DNA from: Maniola hyperantus
Lineage: Eukaryota > Arthropoda > Insecta > Lepidoptera > Nymphalidae
Reading direction: 5' to 3'
Assembly (NCBI RefSeq): GCF_902806685.2
Contig: NC_048560.1
Coordinates: 474,492-538,491 of the forward strand
Length of the DNA: 64,000 nucleotides
Positions 53,270 through 63,891 of the stretch are shown one piece after another. Numbering within the stretch: the stretch's first letter is position 1; the number at the start of each line of letters is the position of its first letter. The position numbers were made by a program, and so were the translations under genes. The notes under the pieces are model-generated. The model saw nothing but the letters and a program-made list of their open reading frames with translations. It searched no databases and was not told where the DNA came from.

Positions 53270-53800
53270 AATTAGCTGCAAATTAGTATTTCCCGCAAAC
53301 TAATACATTTATATTCAGAATGTGAACATTGTAAACCGTCGTAAGCGATGTGTACAGAGCATCTCGGTGTCACATGAATTTACCAATTACACGCGGACAT
53401 TAAGACGTTCTGAATCGCTTCCAAAATTAGCGCAATAAACATTACAGACCAAGAGCGAGTGACCGGAACGTCCAAAGAGCTTATACATGCCCAATTTTTC
53501 ATGTTACTATTGGCAAAAAATTATGTTTGGGCTCTAGCACATATTTTTTAAATATACCATTCTTACGATATGTTTACGCCCATGAAGACACGGTTCACTG
53601 GCACTGTACATAATATGCGAGTGGATAGAAATTAACCGTCAATCCGCTGCAAATTAGTATTTCACGCAAGCTAATACATATTTCATATTCAAAATGTCAA
53701 CATTGTAAATCGTCTTCCACATGTCGCGGTCTTTCAGCCGCTTAATCCAGCAGCTCCCCGCGACTCGTTTCACGTCGGCTGTCCACCTAGTGGGAGACAG
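53270..53800. repeat. 70-bp direct repeat and RTE-type LINE relic
   Basis: GCTGCAAATTAGTATTTC.CGCAA.CTAATACAT at 53276 recurs at 53647, each followed by AACATTGTAAA.CGTC. 53712-53800 matches the RTE C-terminal fragment at 60955 (GCGGTCTTTCAGCCGC, ATCCAGCAGCTCC, CCACCTAGTGGG). Confidence 0.5.
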
Positions 53801-53937
53801 CTTATTATTTGTATCAGTGAATAATATATTGACGGCTGGCATTCTACAATGTACTCCTGCATTCAAAAACTATGAGCTCACGCGTCGCTTCGTAGTTCGT
53901 ATATCTTGTGATAAATCTAAAGCATCGAAGCCGACGT

Positions 53938-54035
53938 ATGATCAACCCATCGCCGGCTCGCTATTGAGCACGGGTTTCCCCTCAGTATGAGAAGTTTGGC
54001 CGGAGCCCACCACGCTGGCCAATTGCGGATTGACA
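53938..54035 (-). repeat. SINE-D tail fragment
   Basis: GATCAACCCATCGCCGGCTCG, GAGCACGGGTTTCCCCTC and CACGCTGGCCAATTGCGG. To 54530 I see no gene; a family-F fragment lies near 54430-54530. Confidence 0.6.
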
Positions 54036-54539
54036 TATATAGACGATGTAAGTACCTATATAGGTCATATAAAAAAATTCAGGTCTGTTCAGTTGTTTTA
54101 GGTATTTTAAGATTACAGAATCTTAAATAAACCTTAGTTTTATAATGAGTCAATGATATTCAACCTAAAGATGGGTAAGGCAATTTCATGATTGATATGA
54201 TTATGTACAAGCACTTCGAACATATCGTACACCGGCTCTCGGCCTAACGTTGAATGTTGTTTAGGCAATTCGATGCAACGACCTCAAAAAAAGTGCAACA
54301 TTCATTGATTTTTATTACGTTGCGCACTTAAATATAGTTTAAGAGGAGTTTTGACTCGAACTGCAGCCAAGAGCGTCGGGGTGACCTGACGTTATTTTTG
54401 GCTTCTAAGTCTCGTGGTATGAATACTTTTTAGGGTTCCGTACCTCGAGGTATCAAAAGGAAAAAAAGTAACCCTTATAGCACCACTGGATCTCTCTTTT
54501 TGTCTTGTCTGTCAAGCCGTTTGCATATTGTAAACTGAA

Positions 54540-54690
54540 AGTGCGTTTTAATTAATCAAATATCTCTTGCTTTAACGGTGAAGGAAAACATCGTGAGGAA
54601 ACCTGCCAAAACCCTTCTCACTCTGAGAGGAGACCCGTGCTCTGTAGTGAGCCGGTGATGGGTTGATCATGATATTGATGATGATGATAC
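54540..54690 (+). repeat. SINE-D, head and middle missing
   Basis: GTGCGTTTTAATTAATC, GAAAACATCGTGAGGAAACC, then an internal deletion to AAAACCCTTCTCACTCTG and the GGGTTGATCATGATATTGATG tail. 54960-55080 is a family-B relic and 55190-55255 a further SINE-D scrap. 55260-56220 has no gene; a family-C end is at 55755-55825. Confidence 0.6.
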
Positions 54691-56221
54691 TGAAGGTAAA
54701 AAAGATAGCTAAAACCTCGCTGAAAATGTCGCAAAGTCATTGCATAACCTCTAAATTTTACACCCCTTTTTGTATTTAATTTTTTTAGGATTCCGTACTA
54801 CATTAGATGAAACGGATCCGTTATAGTTTGATGTCTGTCCGCTATACAAGGCCTTTTCCCCCTCGGAATAGCGAGAAACTCAAGATAATAAGCTGTTTAT
54901 ATATTGAAATCGAATCCTGTAGAAAAATTTGGTTTGTATTTGAACGCAATAATAAAAAGATACGACTTCGAAGATCCATTCTTAGCGGATGTCTACGTCA
55001 TAATAGCTATCTGCGTGCATTGATAGATCATTCAGTCAGTCAATCACCTTTTTCTTCTATACATAATATATCTATATACAAGGGCTAATTTGTATCTGAA
55101 TTTTAAAAAAAAGATTAGTCTGCTACATGACGTAATGTTTTTTGTTCCGTTACAAGTCAGTCTTTGACTGCAATTGTGCGACGTTATTATACCAGTACCC
55201 TTCTCACTCTGAGAGGAGACTCGTGCTCTGTAGTGAGAGATTACTTGATCATGATTGTACCATGCTGGCTGTGGTAGGTATATCGAAATAACGCACTGTG
55301 TTACTCTGGTGTAAATGAAGCTTATTAGCACGGAACCCTCTCTGGCTGCATTGCATTCTACTCGCACTTGATGTGTTGTTTTATATTAAACCCCGTTTAG
55401 ACGATCCCCGCACCGCATTCAAATGAGGCGAAAATCTACTGCTTTGCATAATCTAATAACGGAAAATGTCGGTTTACAACTTACTGTGTTTATTTTAACT
55501 AGCTCCTGACCGCAAGCTCATTTGGAGGTCGACCTCGACAGTTTGTGATCTCAAACATCTATGTCATTAAGTCTAATATTGTTTGCTTGTTTCTGTAGAC
55601 GTGATTTAGCACATTCCCTTTCTGAAATAGAGCATACAAGCTACCAAATCCTTCATTCTACAACCTGTTAAGTGAACATTAACATCCCTCCTCAATATCT
55701 GACGCGCTCGATAAATATTTTTGGTTCTATTTTCTCTCATATATATATTTTTTTAAATCCGTTGCTTCGTTGCAAAGTGATTGAACGACAAACAAACACA
55801 CTTTCGCATTTTATAATATGGGTACTGATTAAAGATCAAAGTAACCTACGTAAGTACCTACCGGTACCGGTTTATATTCAGTACAACAAAAGTGCTACTA
55901 TAAACAATAATAGAATCTCTATAATTCTATATCCATAAACACAGACCTATCCATCAGTGTTGTTACTCATAAAGCTTTATCGATATGTTACTGACCAAAC
56001 CGAATTTTAGTTCAAAATAATTTTGGCTAGGCCAAATTAGTTCGTCGTATGTTATTTAGACGCTTGGGGTAACGTAATTGTTCTAAAGCTGATATCTACA
56101 GAGTACTTTGATCTTGCTTGAACTTAGAGATAAAACGAGACAGAGTTATGTCTCTGACATTTGTCTTGTAACTTTAAAATAAGTGAAGTCAAAATCTGTA
56201 ATATAAATATGAATCACTAAA

Positions 56222-57080
56222 GAAAGAAAGAAAGAAAGAAAAACGTTTATTTTTTAAGGCTGTACCACACATTACCATTATTAGGTTAGGTTATCCCGGC
56301 GCCTCTTATACTTGAGTAGTAAAGTCAAAAGACCTCAAGTAGAAGAAGCACCGGAATAAACCATGTCATGTGTGGCACAACCCGAAAAAAAAGGTCCCTA
56401 CTCAGCATAAATGCCATATGTCTTGCACAAGTACAAAAACATACAGCGCTGGTTTTCAGTAGGAACCCTGATTCGGGTGGCGCCACGGAATTATTTCAAT
56501 TGTACTTATCTAATCTATCTATTCTATATGTTAATAATATATACAAATTCACACATATTATACTTACTTATATATATATATATATAATTGGACACATCTA
56601 TGCACATGTATAAGGTATGGCTATGATGTAACCTAAATCTTGTTACAAAAAGGAGTACTCCGCCACATGATCCTGAAATTCTACCTGTTTATCCAAAAGG
56701 AATTTTTTCAATTTAGTTTTGAATGTAAATTTACTTTTTAAATTCCTTATTGGAGGGGGGATATTATTCCAACATTCAGTGGCGGAGTACGTAAATGAAC
56801 CTCTAAATGCGGCAGTGCGATGGAATGGAATACGAAGTTGATGGCGACAGCTTCGCAAACGGTCAGATTCACCATCGCCTACCCAATGAAGTTTATCGGC
56901 TAGGTACGTGGGCTTGCTCAGTTTAACCACACCAAAAAGTAAACCAGCAAGATGTAACTTCCTCCTTGATCTCATCTTCAACAACTTATGATTGTTCAGA
57001 AAAGGGGTAATATGACTGCGCGGAGGAACCTCAAAACTGAAACGTGCACATGCGTTCTGCACACGTTGAACGAGACGTTT
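56222..57080 (-). pseudogene. 5'-truncated non-LTR retrotransposon: C terminus, 3' UTR, (CTTT)n tail
   Basis: About 145 codons (57080-56643) encode a typical LINE C-terminal region with AHxxPFLNNHKLLKM-like SHITPFLNNHKLLKM, FGVVKLSKPTYLADKL, RTAAFRGSFTYSATECWNNI and PPPIRNLKSKFTFKTKLKKF. A ~400-bp 3' UTR follows, and a tail read as GAAAGAAA on plus at 56222-56250. The domain itself is uninterrupted, so the copy is fairly young. Its 5' truncation point coincides with the start of a family-H element. Confidence 0.75.
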
Positions 57081-57255
57081 TGTCTAAATGTGTTGCTCAT
57101 CGCAAATCTCGTGAACCGCTGAACCGATTTCGCTAATTCTTTTTTTATAATATTCCTTGAAGTAAGAGGATGGTTCTTACGGAGAGAAAAATTTAATTCA
57201 ACCTCCCCTCAATTTTCTAAACTCCACCCGAGCGAAGCCGGGGCGTGTCAGCTAG
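57080..57255 (+). mobile_element. Helitron-like element, family H
   Basis: TCTAAATGTGTTGCTCATCGC, GAACCGATTTCGCTAATTC, CCGAGCGAAGCCGGGGCGTGTCAGCTAG|T. 57256-57765 holds a short ORF (57278-57550) with no recognisable features. Confidence 0.65.
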
Positions 57256-57765
57256 TACACTATAGATCTCAGCTTAAGTGAGCTATGCCAAAAGGCCCGC
57301 TTCATTATCCCTTCATTCAGCTTCATCAACTTCATTATGCTACTCCACTCGGCCACATGAGCTTCCTTGTCTCCTTCGCAAAAATTATGATTTAGCATTC
57401 ATTTTGATCCATTATAGAGGTAGGGCAGACAAGACTTTGTGGAAGGGTAACACACACAGGCATATTTTACATTCTTCTAGTGACATAGCTTTCGTTCCTC
57501 CGCATTATATGCCCATACCATGCCAGCCTGTTACCCCTCATCTTTTTTGAGAATAGTACTTCTTAAAATTGGTTTCTTTTTGTGATTATATTTTAGGACA
57601 AGAAAATTCGGCCTAGACATAACTAGTTTATCCTTAAACCGGGTTCGGCCGGTAACATATATTCGTAACCCAAATTCGTATTCTATTAGTTAAATGGGAT
57701 CCACTAGTTAGTTTCTTGGCATTCGGCGTGCTTTGATAGGAGCTCAACAAATATATATATATATT

Positions 57766-58226
57766 TTTTTTTTTATATTTATTTATTTAAACAACTCAGT
57801 ACAGTAATCAACTCTCTGGAATCCTGACCCCTAAACTAGGAAATCCCGTGTCTTAGGGGCCAGTGCCTTCCCAAACATAATTTGAATAGTTAATAATTTA
57901 CAGCTAGGTATTACAACTATATGAAATAAATAAATCAACAAAACACAAGGTTAAAGCGTGAAACAAACCATGGGACGCGTCCGTAAGCTATGGCTAAGAA
58001 CCGCGATTGATAGGCGTCCACAGTCGTCTTGCGAGATATTACGACTCGGACGCATCCATGACTTTTGTTTCACTCTTTAGAATTTTATGCTAATTATGTT
58101 TAATGATTACAAAAAGAAAAGAACATAGGATTAAAATTTAAAGTTTAAAAATATTGCATGCTCAATTTTGTGACTAAATAATTACATTGTGTGTGTATGT
58201 GTGTGTGTGTTTGTGTATGTGTGTTT

Positions 58227-58305
<79 letters not shown>

Positions 58306-59940
58306 AATTACTTCTAGTTAATTTTTTAATAAATTATATGATATTGTGAACTAAGTTTGTATTAATAGTTTTCTCTGTATCTTCATAGTTATAATTAGTT
58401 AAGATATTTTTAAACATTTTTTTAGACCAAGTTTATTCATATTATTAATTTTTACCTTTCTGTTTAAACATCTGTACAAAAACGGGCCTAAGTAATAGAA
58501 CTGTCGTCTAGCAAAAGTTGTTTTAGTTTTCGGTAAAGCAATATATGCTTCTCGTCTTTGCTTTCTTTCCTGCAATGGGGGACAGGAGCTATGATGGCGC
58601 AGTACAGCATGTAAAATGAACAATTGGCGTGTGGTCAGAAGTTGGGAATCCTTATAAAGCTGTTCTGTTGAAAATCTTCGTGGTTTGCTCATCATCACTT
58701 TAATAACGGCCCTTTGTGCTCTTTCCACCTCCATCATGTGAGTAGCTGCTGCGCCACCCCACGCAGGGATACAGTAAATAAGCAAGGATTGGCATAGCGC
58801 TATATAAACATTGCGGAGTAGTTGTTTGTCTAAAACGTCCCGCAAGTTTTTGAAGACTGGTATTAATCTTCGCACTCTCTTTGCAACCGTTGTAATTTGA
58901 GGATGCCAGTTTAAGTTTTCATCTATGATGACACCTAGGTATTTCATTTGCGACGTATGTTCTAATATTTCACAGGTGCATGAGGTATTTTTACTATCTG
59001 ATGTATTACAAGGGTAGGTATGTAGTTGTAACTTAAAATCCTTCGGAGGCCGCGATGCTCTAGTTATACTAAAACAAACATATTTTGTTTTTGTTGCATT
59101 TACAGTCAATAGGTTTGCTTCTAGATTACTCGTAATTTTGCGAATTCCAACCTCTGCGGCTTTTTGCGCCTCTTCCCAGGTTGAACCGTGAAATAGGATG
59201 GCGGTGTCATCAGCAAATGCAAATATATGTCCGTTTTCGATTTCGAGCTTACACAGATTGTTCATATAAGCTAAAAATAGAGTCGGACCTAGGGTACTAC
59301 CTTGTGGATTCCCATGGGTAATATTGTTACTCTTGCTGCTGACACCGGCAACCTTCACAATTTGACCTCTGTTCTGTAGGTAGTCTTTAAACCAATCTAG
59401 TTGCGTTCCGCGTATTCCTAGATCTTCCAATTTATTTAGTAGTAGTAGTTAGTAGTAGTGGTATAGATATTGTATCGAAGGCTTTTTTTAAATCCAGGAA
59501 TACACCGACACATTTCTTTCCCTTGTCCATGTATCTTGATAGTAAATTAGTTAATGATATCACTGCATCCTCAGTAGATCTTCCTAAACGGAAACCAAAT
59601 TGGTTACTTGCTAGTAAGTTTTCCCTCTCTAAGTATTTAGTTAGCCTTGTATTGACTACTTTTTCAAGTATCTTGCTCAGGGTGCTTAGTAATGAAATGG
59701 GTCTGTAATTCGATGGTATCTCTTTCTCACCACTTTTGTATATGGGAATGATTACAGCTTGCTTAAATTTATTAGGGAATATACCACTCGTTAGGCTAAG
59801 ATTGCATAAGTGTTCTATGGGATAGCACAGTGTTTCTCGGTTCTTTTTTAATAGATCCACTGGTATGTTATCCTGTCCTGGTGAGCTATTACTTCTTAAT
59901 TTCGCTAATATACCCTTGATTTCGTATATAGTTATATATT
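57766..59940 (-). pseudogene. 5'-truncated LINE with RT domain (Jockey/CR1-like), frameshifted
   Basis: Minus strand. 59935-59432 encodes the RT N-terminal blocks (SSPGQDNIPVDLL, YRPISLLSTLSKILEKVV, NQFGFRLGRSTEDAV, GVFLDLKKAFDTI). 59430-58399 continues with EDLGIRGTQLDWFKDYLQNR, GNPQGSTLGPTLFLAYMNNL and the catalytic FADD, then a thumb and C-terminal region. The two frames are separated by a (CTA)n-type insertion at 59438-59462. The 3' UTR runs to an A-rich end near 57766. No endonuclease remains, nor RNase H. Clade assignment is tentative. Confidence 0.82.
58189..58302. repeat. (GT)n microsatellite
   Basis: Imperfect GT repeat with TATG and TTTG variants on the left and a pure run of ~60 bp on the right, within the 3' UTR of the LINE. 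The pure part is likely polymorphic. Confidence 0.95.
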
Positions 59941-60047
59941 TTCGTATATAGATATAGTTGTCGGTTCAGCTAGTTTAGTGGAGGTTTTCGAGATATCCCA
60001 TGTTACACTGAATAAACAAAATTCTACCTATCTATAGTTACTTAGTA

Positions 60048-60259
60048 TTCTAGAAGAAAATGTGACTAAATGACTGACTGATCTATCAACGCACAGCTCA
60101 AACTACTGGACGGATCGGTCTGAAATTTGGCATGCAAATAGCTATTATGACGTAGGCATCCGCTAAGAAAGGATTTTTGAAAATTCCACCCCTAAGGGGG
60201 TAAAATAGGGGGTTGAATTTTGTGTAGTCCACGCGGACGAAGTCGCGAGCATAACCTAG
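60048..60259 (+). mobile_element. Helitron-like element, family B
   Basis: TCTAGAAGAAAATGTGAC start, GACGGATCGGTCTGAAATTTGGC, end GACGAAGTCGCGAGCATAACCTAG|T. Confidence 0.7.
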
Positions 60260-60545
60260 TTTGCAATATAACGTGAACTTTTACAAAATGTAGGATTTTT
60301 TTAGTTTTTTTTGGTGTTATCATATCTGTAATCATCAGTAGTATCACCTGTCTTCGTTTTTGCCAGCGTTCTGTAGGGCGATTGGCTAAAACCTGCATCA
60401 ATCATTATTACAATCTCAATTGTTCTGATTGGCTGAATTTGTGTGATTCTTGTTGCAACAATGCATTGTGGCCAATAGTGAGCGAGCATTAACCAATCAG
60501 ACATGATTGCGATCGTGACATTGTAGCTGTCAAACAACCGCGGTA
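60260..60545 (+). repeat. GC-rich-family tail plus second dispersed repeat
   Basis: 60263-60370 has TTGCAATATAACGTGAAC, ATCATATCTGTAATCATCAG and ACCTGTCTTCGTTTTTGCC, as at 19480-19600. 60376-60545 (CATCAATCATTATTACAATC, GATTGGCTGAATTTGTG) is shared with 15530. Confidence 0.55.
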
Positions 60546-60839
60546 GGGCCACTGGTGCCCTGTACCCACCATAAGTAAATTTTCTATAGACTTGAATGAA
60601 ACATCAGTTGAACAAAACAACGCTCAGTTATTAAGACTTCCTCGCAATTACGTAAACGCGGAAGTTTATACCACCCACGCACGCCACGTCAAAAGTATTT
60701 CACCAGTTAATTATCTACTGCGAAAATAATTACTGCTAATTGGTTAAGAATCACTAGTCCCTACCCATATATGTATGTCCAGCTGTGGACGTCTATCGGT
60801 TGATGATGATGATGGGAGAATGTATCATGTATCGGCATT

Positions 60840-60940
60840 CCGAACCAGTGGTAAATTAAAACTACCTGACTATTCATAAGCACTTTTAAAAAGTTTACAT
60901 GAATAAAAAAACATTATATTCTATTCTATTCTATTCTATC
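60840..60940 (+). repeat. LINE 3' tail with TTCTA repeat
   Basis: GGCATTCCGAACCAGTGGTAAATT, ACATGAATAAAAAAAC and a (TTCTA)n end at 60920-60938. Same family as 48687-48837. Confidence 0.65.
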
Positions 60941-60954
60941 ATATTGTACCCCAG

Positions 60955-61245
60955 TGACGCATAGGTATCTTGTAGGGACTTCCACAAGCCACGGTCTTGC
61001 GCCGCCGCCATCCAGTGGCTCCTTGCGAATCGTCTGATATCGTCCGTCGACGTAGTGGGGGGTCTTCCAATACTGCGTCTTCCGGTGCGAGGTCGCCATT
61101 CCAGCACCTTGGGACCCCAACGCCTATCGGTTTTACGAACTATGCGCCCTACCCATTGCCACTTCAGCTGTGCAACCTGCTGAGCTATATCGGTTACTCT
61201 GGTTCTCCTACGGATCTCCTCATTTCATTCACACAATGAGTGTTT
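60955..61245 (-). pseudogene. RTE-type LINE, C-terminal coding fragment
   Basis: Minus-strand frame: RRTRVTDIAQQVAQLKWQWV, GRIVRKTDRRWGPKVLEWRP, RTGRRSIGRPPT, DDIRRFARSHWM, AAAQDRGLWKSLQDTY. This is the conserved tail of the endonuclease-reverse transcriptase proteins common in arthropods. Uninterrupted for ~90 codons but truncated at both ends. 61246-61600 holds no gene. Confidence 0.72.
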
Positions 61246-61604
61246 CATTATTCTTGAAACTGAGGCATGAAACGTACAAAGAACAAAGCGCTTCTTTATC
61301 CGGCGCCTCGGCAAAACGACTCCGCTTGATTTATTGGCGTCCGTAAATTCATTAGTGCCGTTCGAGCTTTGGCCCCCGAAGATTTACGGTTATCTGGCGT
61401 GTGACGTCATACCGGATATGCCTTCCGTCTTTATCTGCATGAATCTATTGGGTATTGGCGTGTTTGTATCCGTTTTCTTGTGATTTTGATTCCTTACTTA
61501 CTTAATTCGAAACACGAGAAGAAGAAACAGCAAGCAAGAAACCCGGCAGTTGCTCTTTTTCAAAGTCGCATATCTTCCAGAAATGTCGGACATTTTTTTT
61601 AATT

Positions 61605-61712
61605 TAAAGACTAGCGCTTGGCTGCAATCAGACCTGGTGGCATGCAGACTAAGATGGAGCGCGCTTGCCTAGAAGATGCCTATTCACTCTTGACTTGAAG
61701 GTACCCGTTTTA
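61605..61712 (-). repeat. LINE 3' tail fragment
   Basis: GCGCTTGGCTGCAATCAGACC and CTTGCCTAGAAGATGCC..TTCACTCTTGACTTGAAGG: the reverse of the tail at 34660-34850. 61713-62540 is single-copy-looking AT-rich DNA with nothing recognised. Confidence 0.6.
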
Positions 61713-62631
61713 AAAGTGGAACAAATTATATTCTTATTTTCTTTCTTAATCATGCATTTAGCAATTCTACATGTTCATTCGAAAATAGAACCTGTATTGT
61801 TGTAAGTAGGGTCTCCATTACCAGAATGTAACTACTCTACCAAAAATACGTGGGAAAATGTTCAATTAAGAGGGCTCAGGCCGGTGCTTTCTTCATACAA
61901 ACGTAGGAGGGTAATTACTACATTATTTGATACTGTACGCTCAAAACTAAGTATTGTATCGATTAATCACGTCATTATATAGGTTTATTGATATATGTCA
62001 CATTGAAAAAAATATTGATTTTAAAGTTACGAGCCTCAAAAGATTCCTATTTTAACACTAAATTTATGACAACTTTGAGCGTAAATAAATAAGATAAGGG
62101 ATATGAAAATTCTAAAGAAATTTAACATTAGACATATTTTATTTATTCATTAGTTGAAATAACTATACTTTGCGAACATAAACTCAGTAGTTTTTTCTCA
62201 AAAATACTTGTCCTAAACCCTTGATTTCGGTGAAAATCATCGTGCCTCTCACCTTTTTCATACAATGTCAAGTGAAAAGCAAATAGGTTCGGTCGAGCGT
62301 ACTGCGTCACCTTAAGTACTTAGGTACTTTAAATTGTATATTCCTTTGCTGATAAATAACTTATCGCAAATAAGTGGAATGGAAATGGAAATCCGAACCG
62401 ATATTTCAAATCATGTCTGAACTATTAATAAGAAGTAATCGAAAATTGTATAAATAACACACTCACTCAGAGCACTTGCATGCCTAAGAACGGGGTCTTT
62501 GCCCCGGCGATTATTAATCACATTTAATCGAGCATCACACTCGGAATACCTAGCAAAGGTCGGCTATTCTCGCTCCACTCCGCTCTGATGCCCCTTGATT
62601 TATCCGCGCCCGTATCTAAATCATTGGGTTT

Positions 62632-62919
62632 TTAGTTTAGTTTAGTTTAATATTCTTTATTGTACACCAAAAAGAAAAGACACAAAAAGAAACATGTAAA
62701 AGAAGAACATACAATCAGCGGCCTTATCGCTGTGAAGCGATCTCTACCAGGCAACTAGGTTGAAGAGGATTTAAGGGCTAGTGAAAACTGGGTTTAAGGT
62801 GTACGTAAGTTGTTAGGGAACATAAAGATAATAATTATAATATAAGTAATATGTATATTAATAGGCACAGAAATGCCTTAATAATAATATATAGATAAAG
62901 AATATACAAGAAGAATATA
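62632..62919 (-). mobile_element. Retroposon tail with (TAAAC)n end and 7-bp target duplication
   Basis: TGGGTTT at 62625-62631 and 62920-62926. On the minus strand the insert ends ACAATAAAGAATATTAAACTAAACTAA, a poly(A) signal plus short-repeat tail of LINE type. Includes CTTATCGCTGTGAAGCGATC. Confidence 0.75.
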
Positions 62920-62941
62920 TGGGTTTCGTTCCATCGAAATG

Positions 62942-63042
62942 TTTTTTTTTCATTTCTACCTGTTGCTATTTAAATTGCAACATCTTTAGCTCTAATTTAC
63001 AATAATCTAATCTAACCTTAACTTATATCAAGTTTTTTTTAA
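62942..63042 (-). mobile_element. Short A-tailed retroposed fragment with 11-bp target duplication
   Basis: CCATCGAAATG at 62931-62941 and 63043-63053. On the minus strand the insert ends in A9. Source RNA unknown. Confidence 0.75.
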
Positions 63043-63220
63043 CCATCGAAATGTAGTATTATTAGTCCGGCAACTAGTAAGACAATAGCGAGCAAAATTA
63101 TATTAATAGTTAATCGAAGCAAAAGTAATTTGATGGTTGAGAAATCCCATGACATAGTATGAAGATGCAAGCTTTACCTTGCGTTATTTTTATTGTACTT
63201 ATCTAAATGTTAATAAAAAT

Positions 63221-63390
63221 GGATTCTGGCAAAGATCGGCCATTGTCGCCGCGCTCTGATGCCCTTTGATTTATTCGCGCCCGTATCAAATTCATTGGGT
63301 TTCGTTCCATCGATTTTTTGTACCTATTATAAGTCCGGCAACTAGTAAGACAGTAGCGAGCAAATTTTTTTTTATAGTTAATCGATGCAA
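63221..63390 (+). repeat. Duplicated segment, copy 2 (uninterrupted)
   Basis: CGCTCTGATGCCCTTTGATTTATTCGCGCCC, CATTGGGTTTCGTTCCATCGA and GTCCGGCAACTAGTAAGACAGTAGCGAGCAAA. Serves as the empty-site reference for copy 1. Confidence 0.8.
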
Positions 63391-63394
63391 AATA

Positions 63395-63615
63395 TTTTTT
63401 TTGTGATGTATCAACAAATTCACGGTTTTAGTATTTTCCCCTTCACTTGTGCTATAAGACTTAGTTACCTGCCAAATTTCATGATTCTAGGTCAACAAAA
63501 AGTACCCTATAGGTTTTCTTGACAGACACGATAGACAGGCGGACAGACAGACAACAAAGTGATCCTATGTATAAGGGTTCCTTTTTCCTATTTAGGTACG
63601 GAACCCTAAAAAAGA
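63395..63615 (+). repeat. Repeat family F
   Basis: TTTTGTGATGTATCAAC, CCAAATTTCATGATTCTAGGTCAAC, AAGTGATCCTATG, TTTAGGTACGGAACCC. 63616-63890 has a LINE-tail relic (63815-63890) only. Confidence 0.6.
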
Positions 63616-63891
63616 ATACGGAACACAAGACATCAACGAGAATATATAGCATCATATTCTTCCGTGCAAACATCGTAACTGCCAAAGTGAAATAGGGCGC
63701 GACCTGCCTCAAATATTAAACCGTCTAGACTCCAGACATGTCTAACTTTGGTTCGCGGGGAGTTTGAAGCCTCCGAGTTTAACGTGACCCATTTCTATTC
63801 TCGAAAGTATCTAGAACCAGGCACTGGTAGATGCATTTGACGATTCAAAAGTACTTGTAAAAGTTTAATTTAATAAATAAAAAAAAAACTC

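Larger units (their letters stand above)
62541..63120 (+). repeat. Duplicated segment, copy 1, carrying two nested insertions
   Basis: GCTCTGATGCCCCTTGATTTATCCGCGCCCGTAT...CATTGGGTTT, then an insert 62632-62919, then CGTTCCATCGAAATG, a second insert 62942-63042, then AGTCCGGCAACTAGTAAGAC. Copy 2 (63221-63390) is uninterrupted. Confidence 0.8.

Noticed and set aside
57278..57550. 90-codon ORF
   Set aside because: Low-complexity composition, no homology recognised, flanked by transposon debris.
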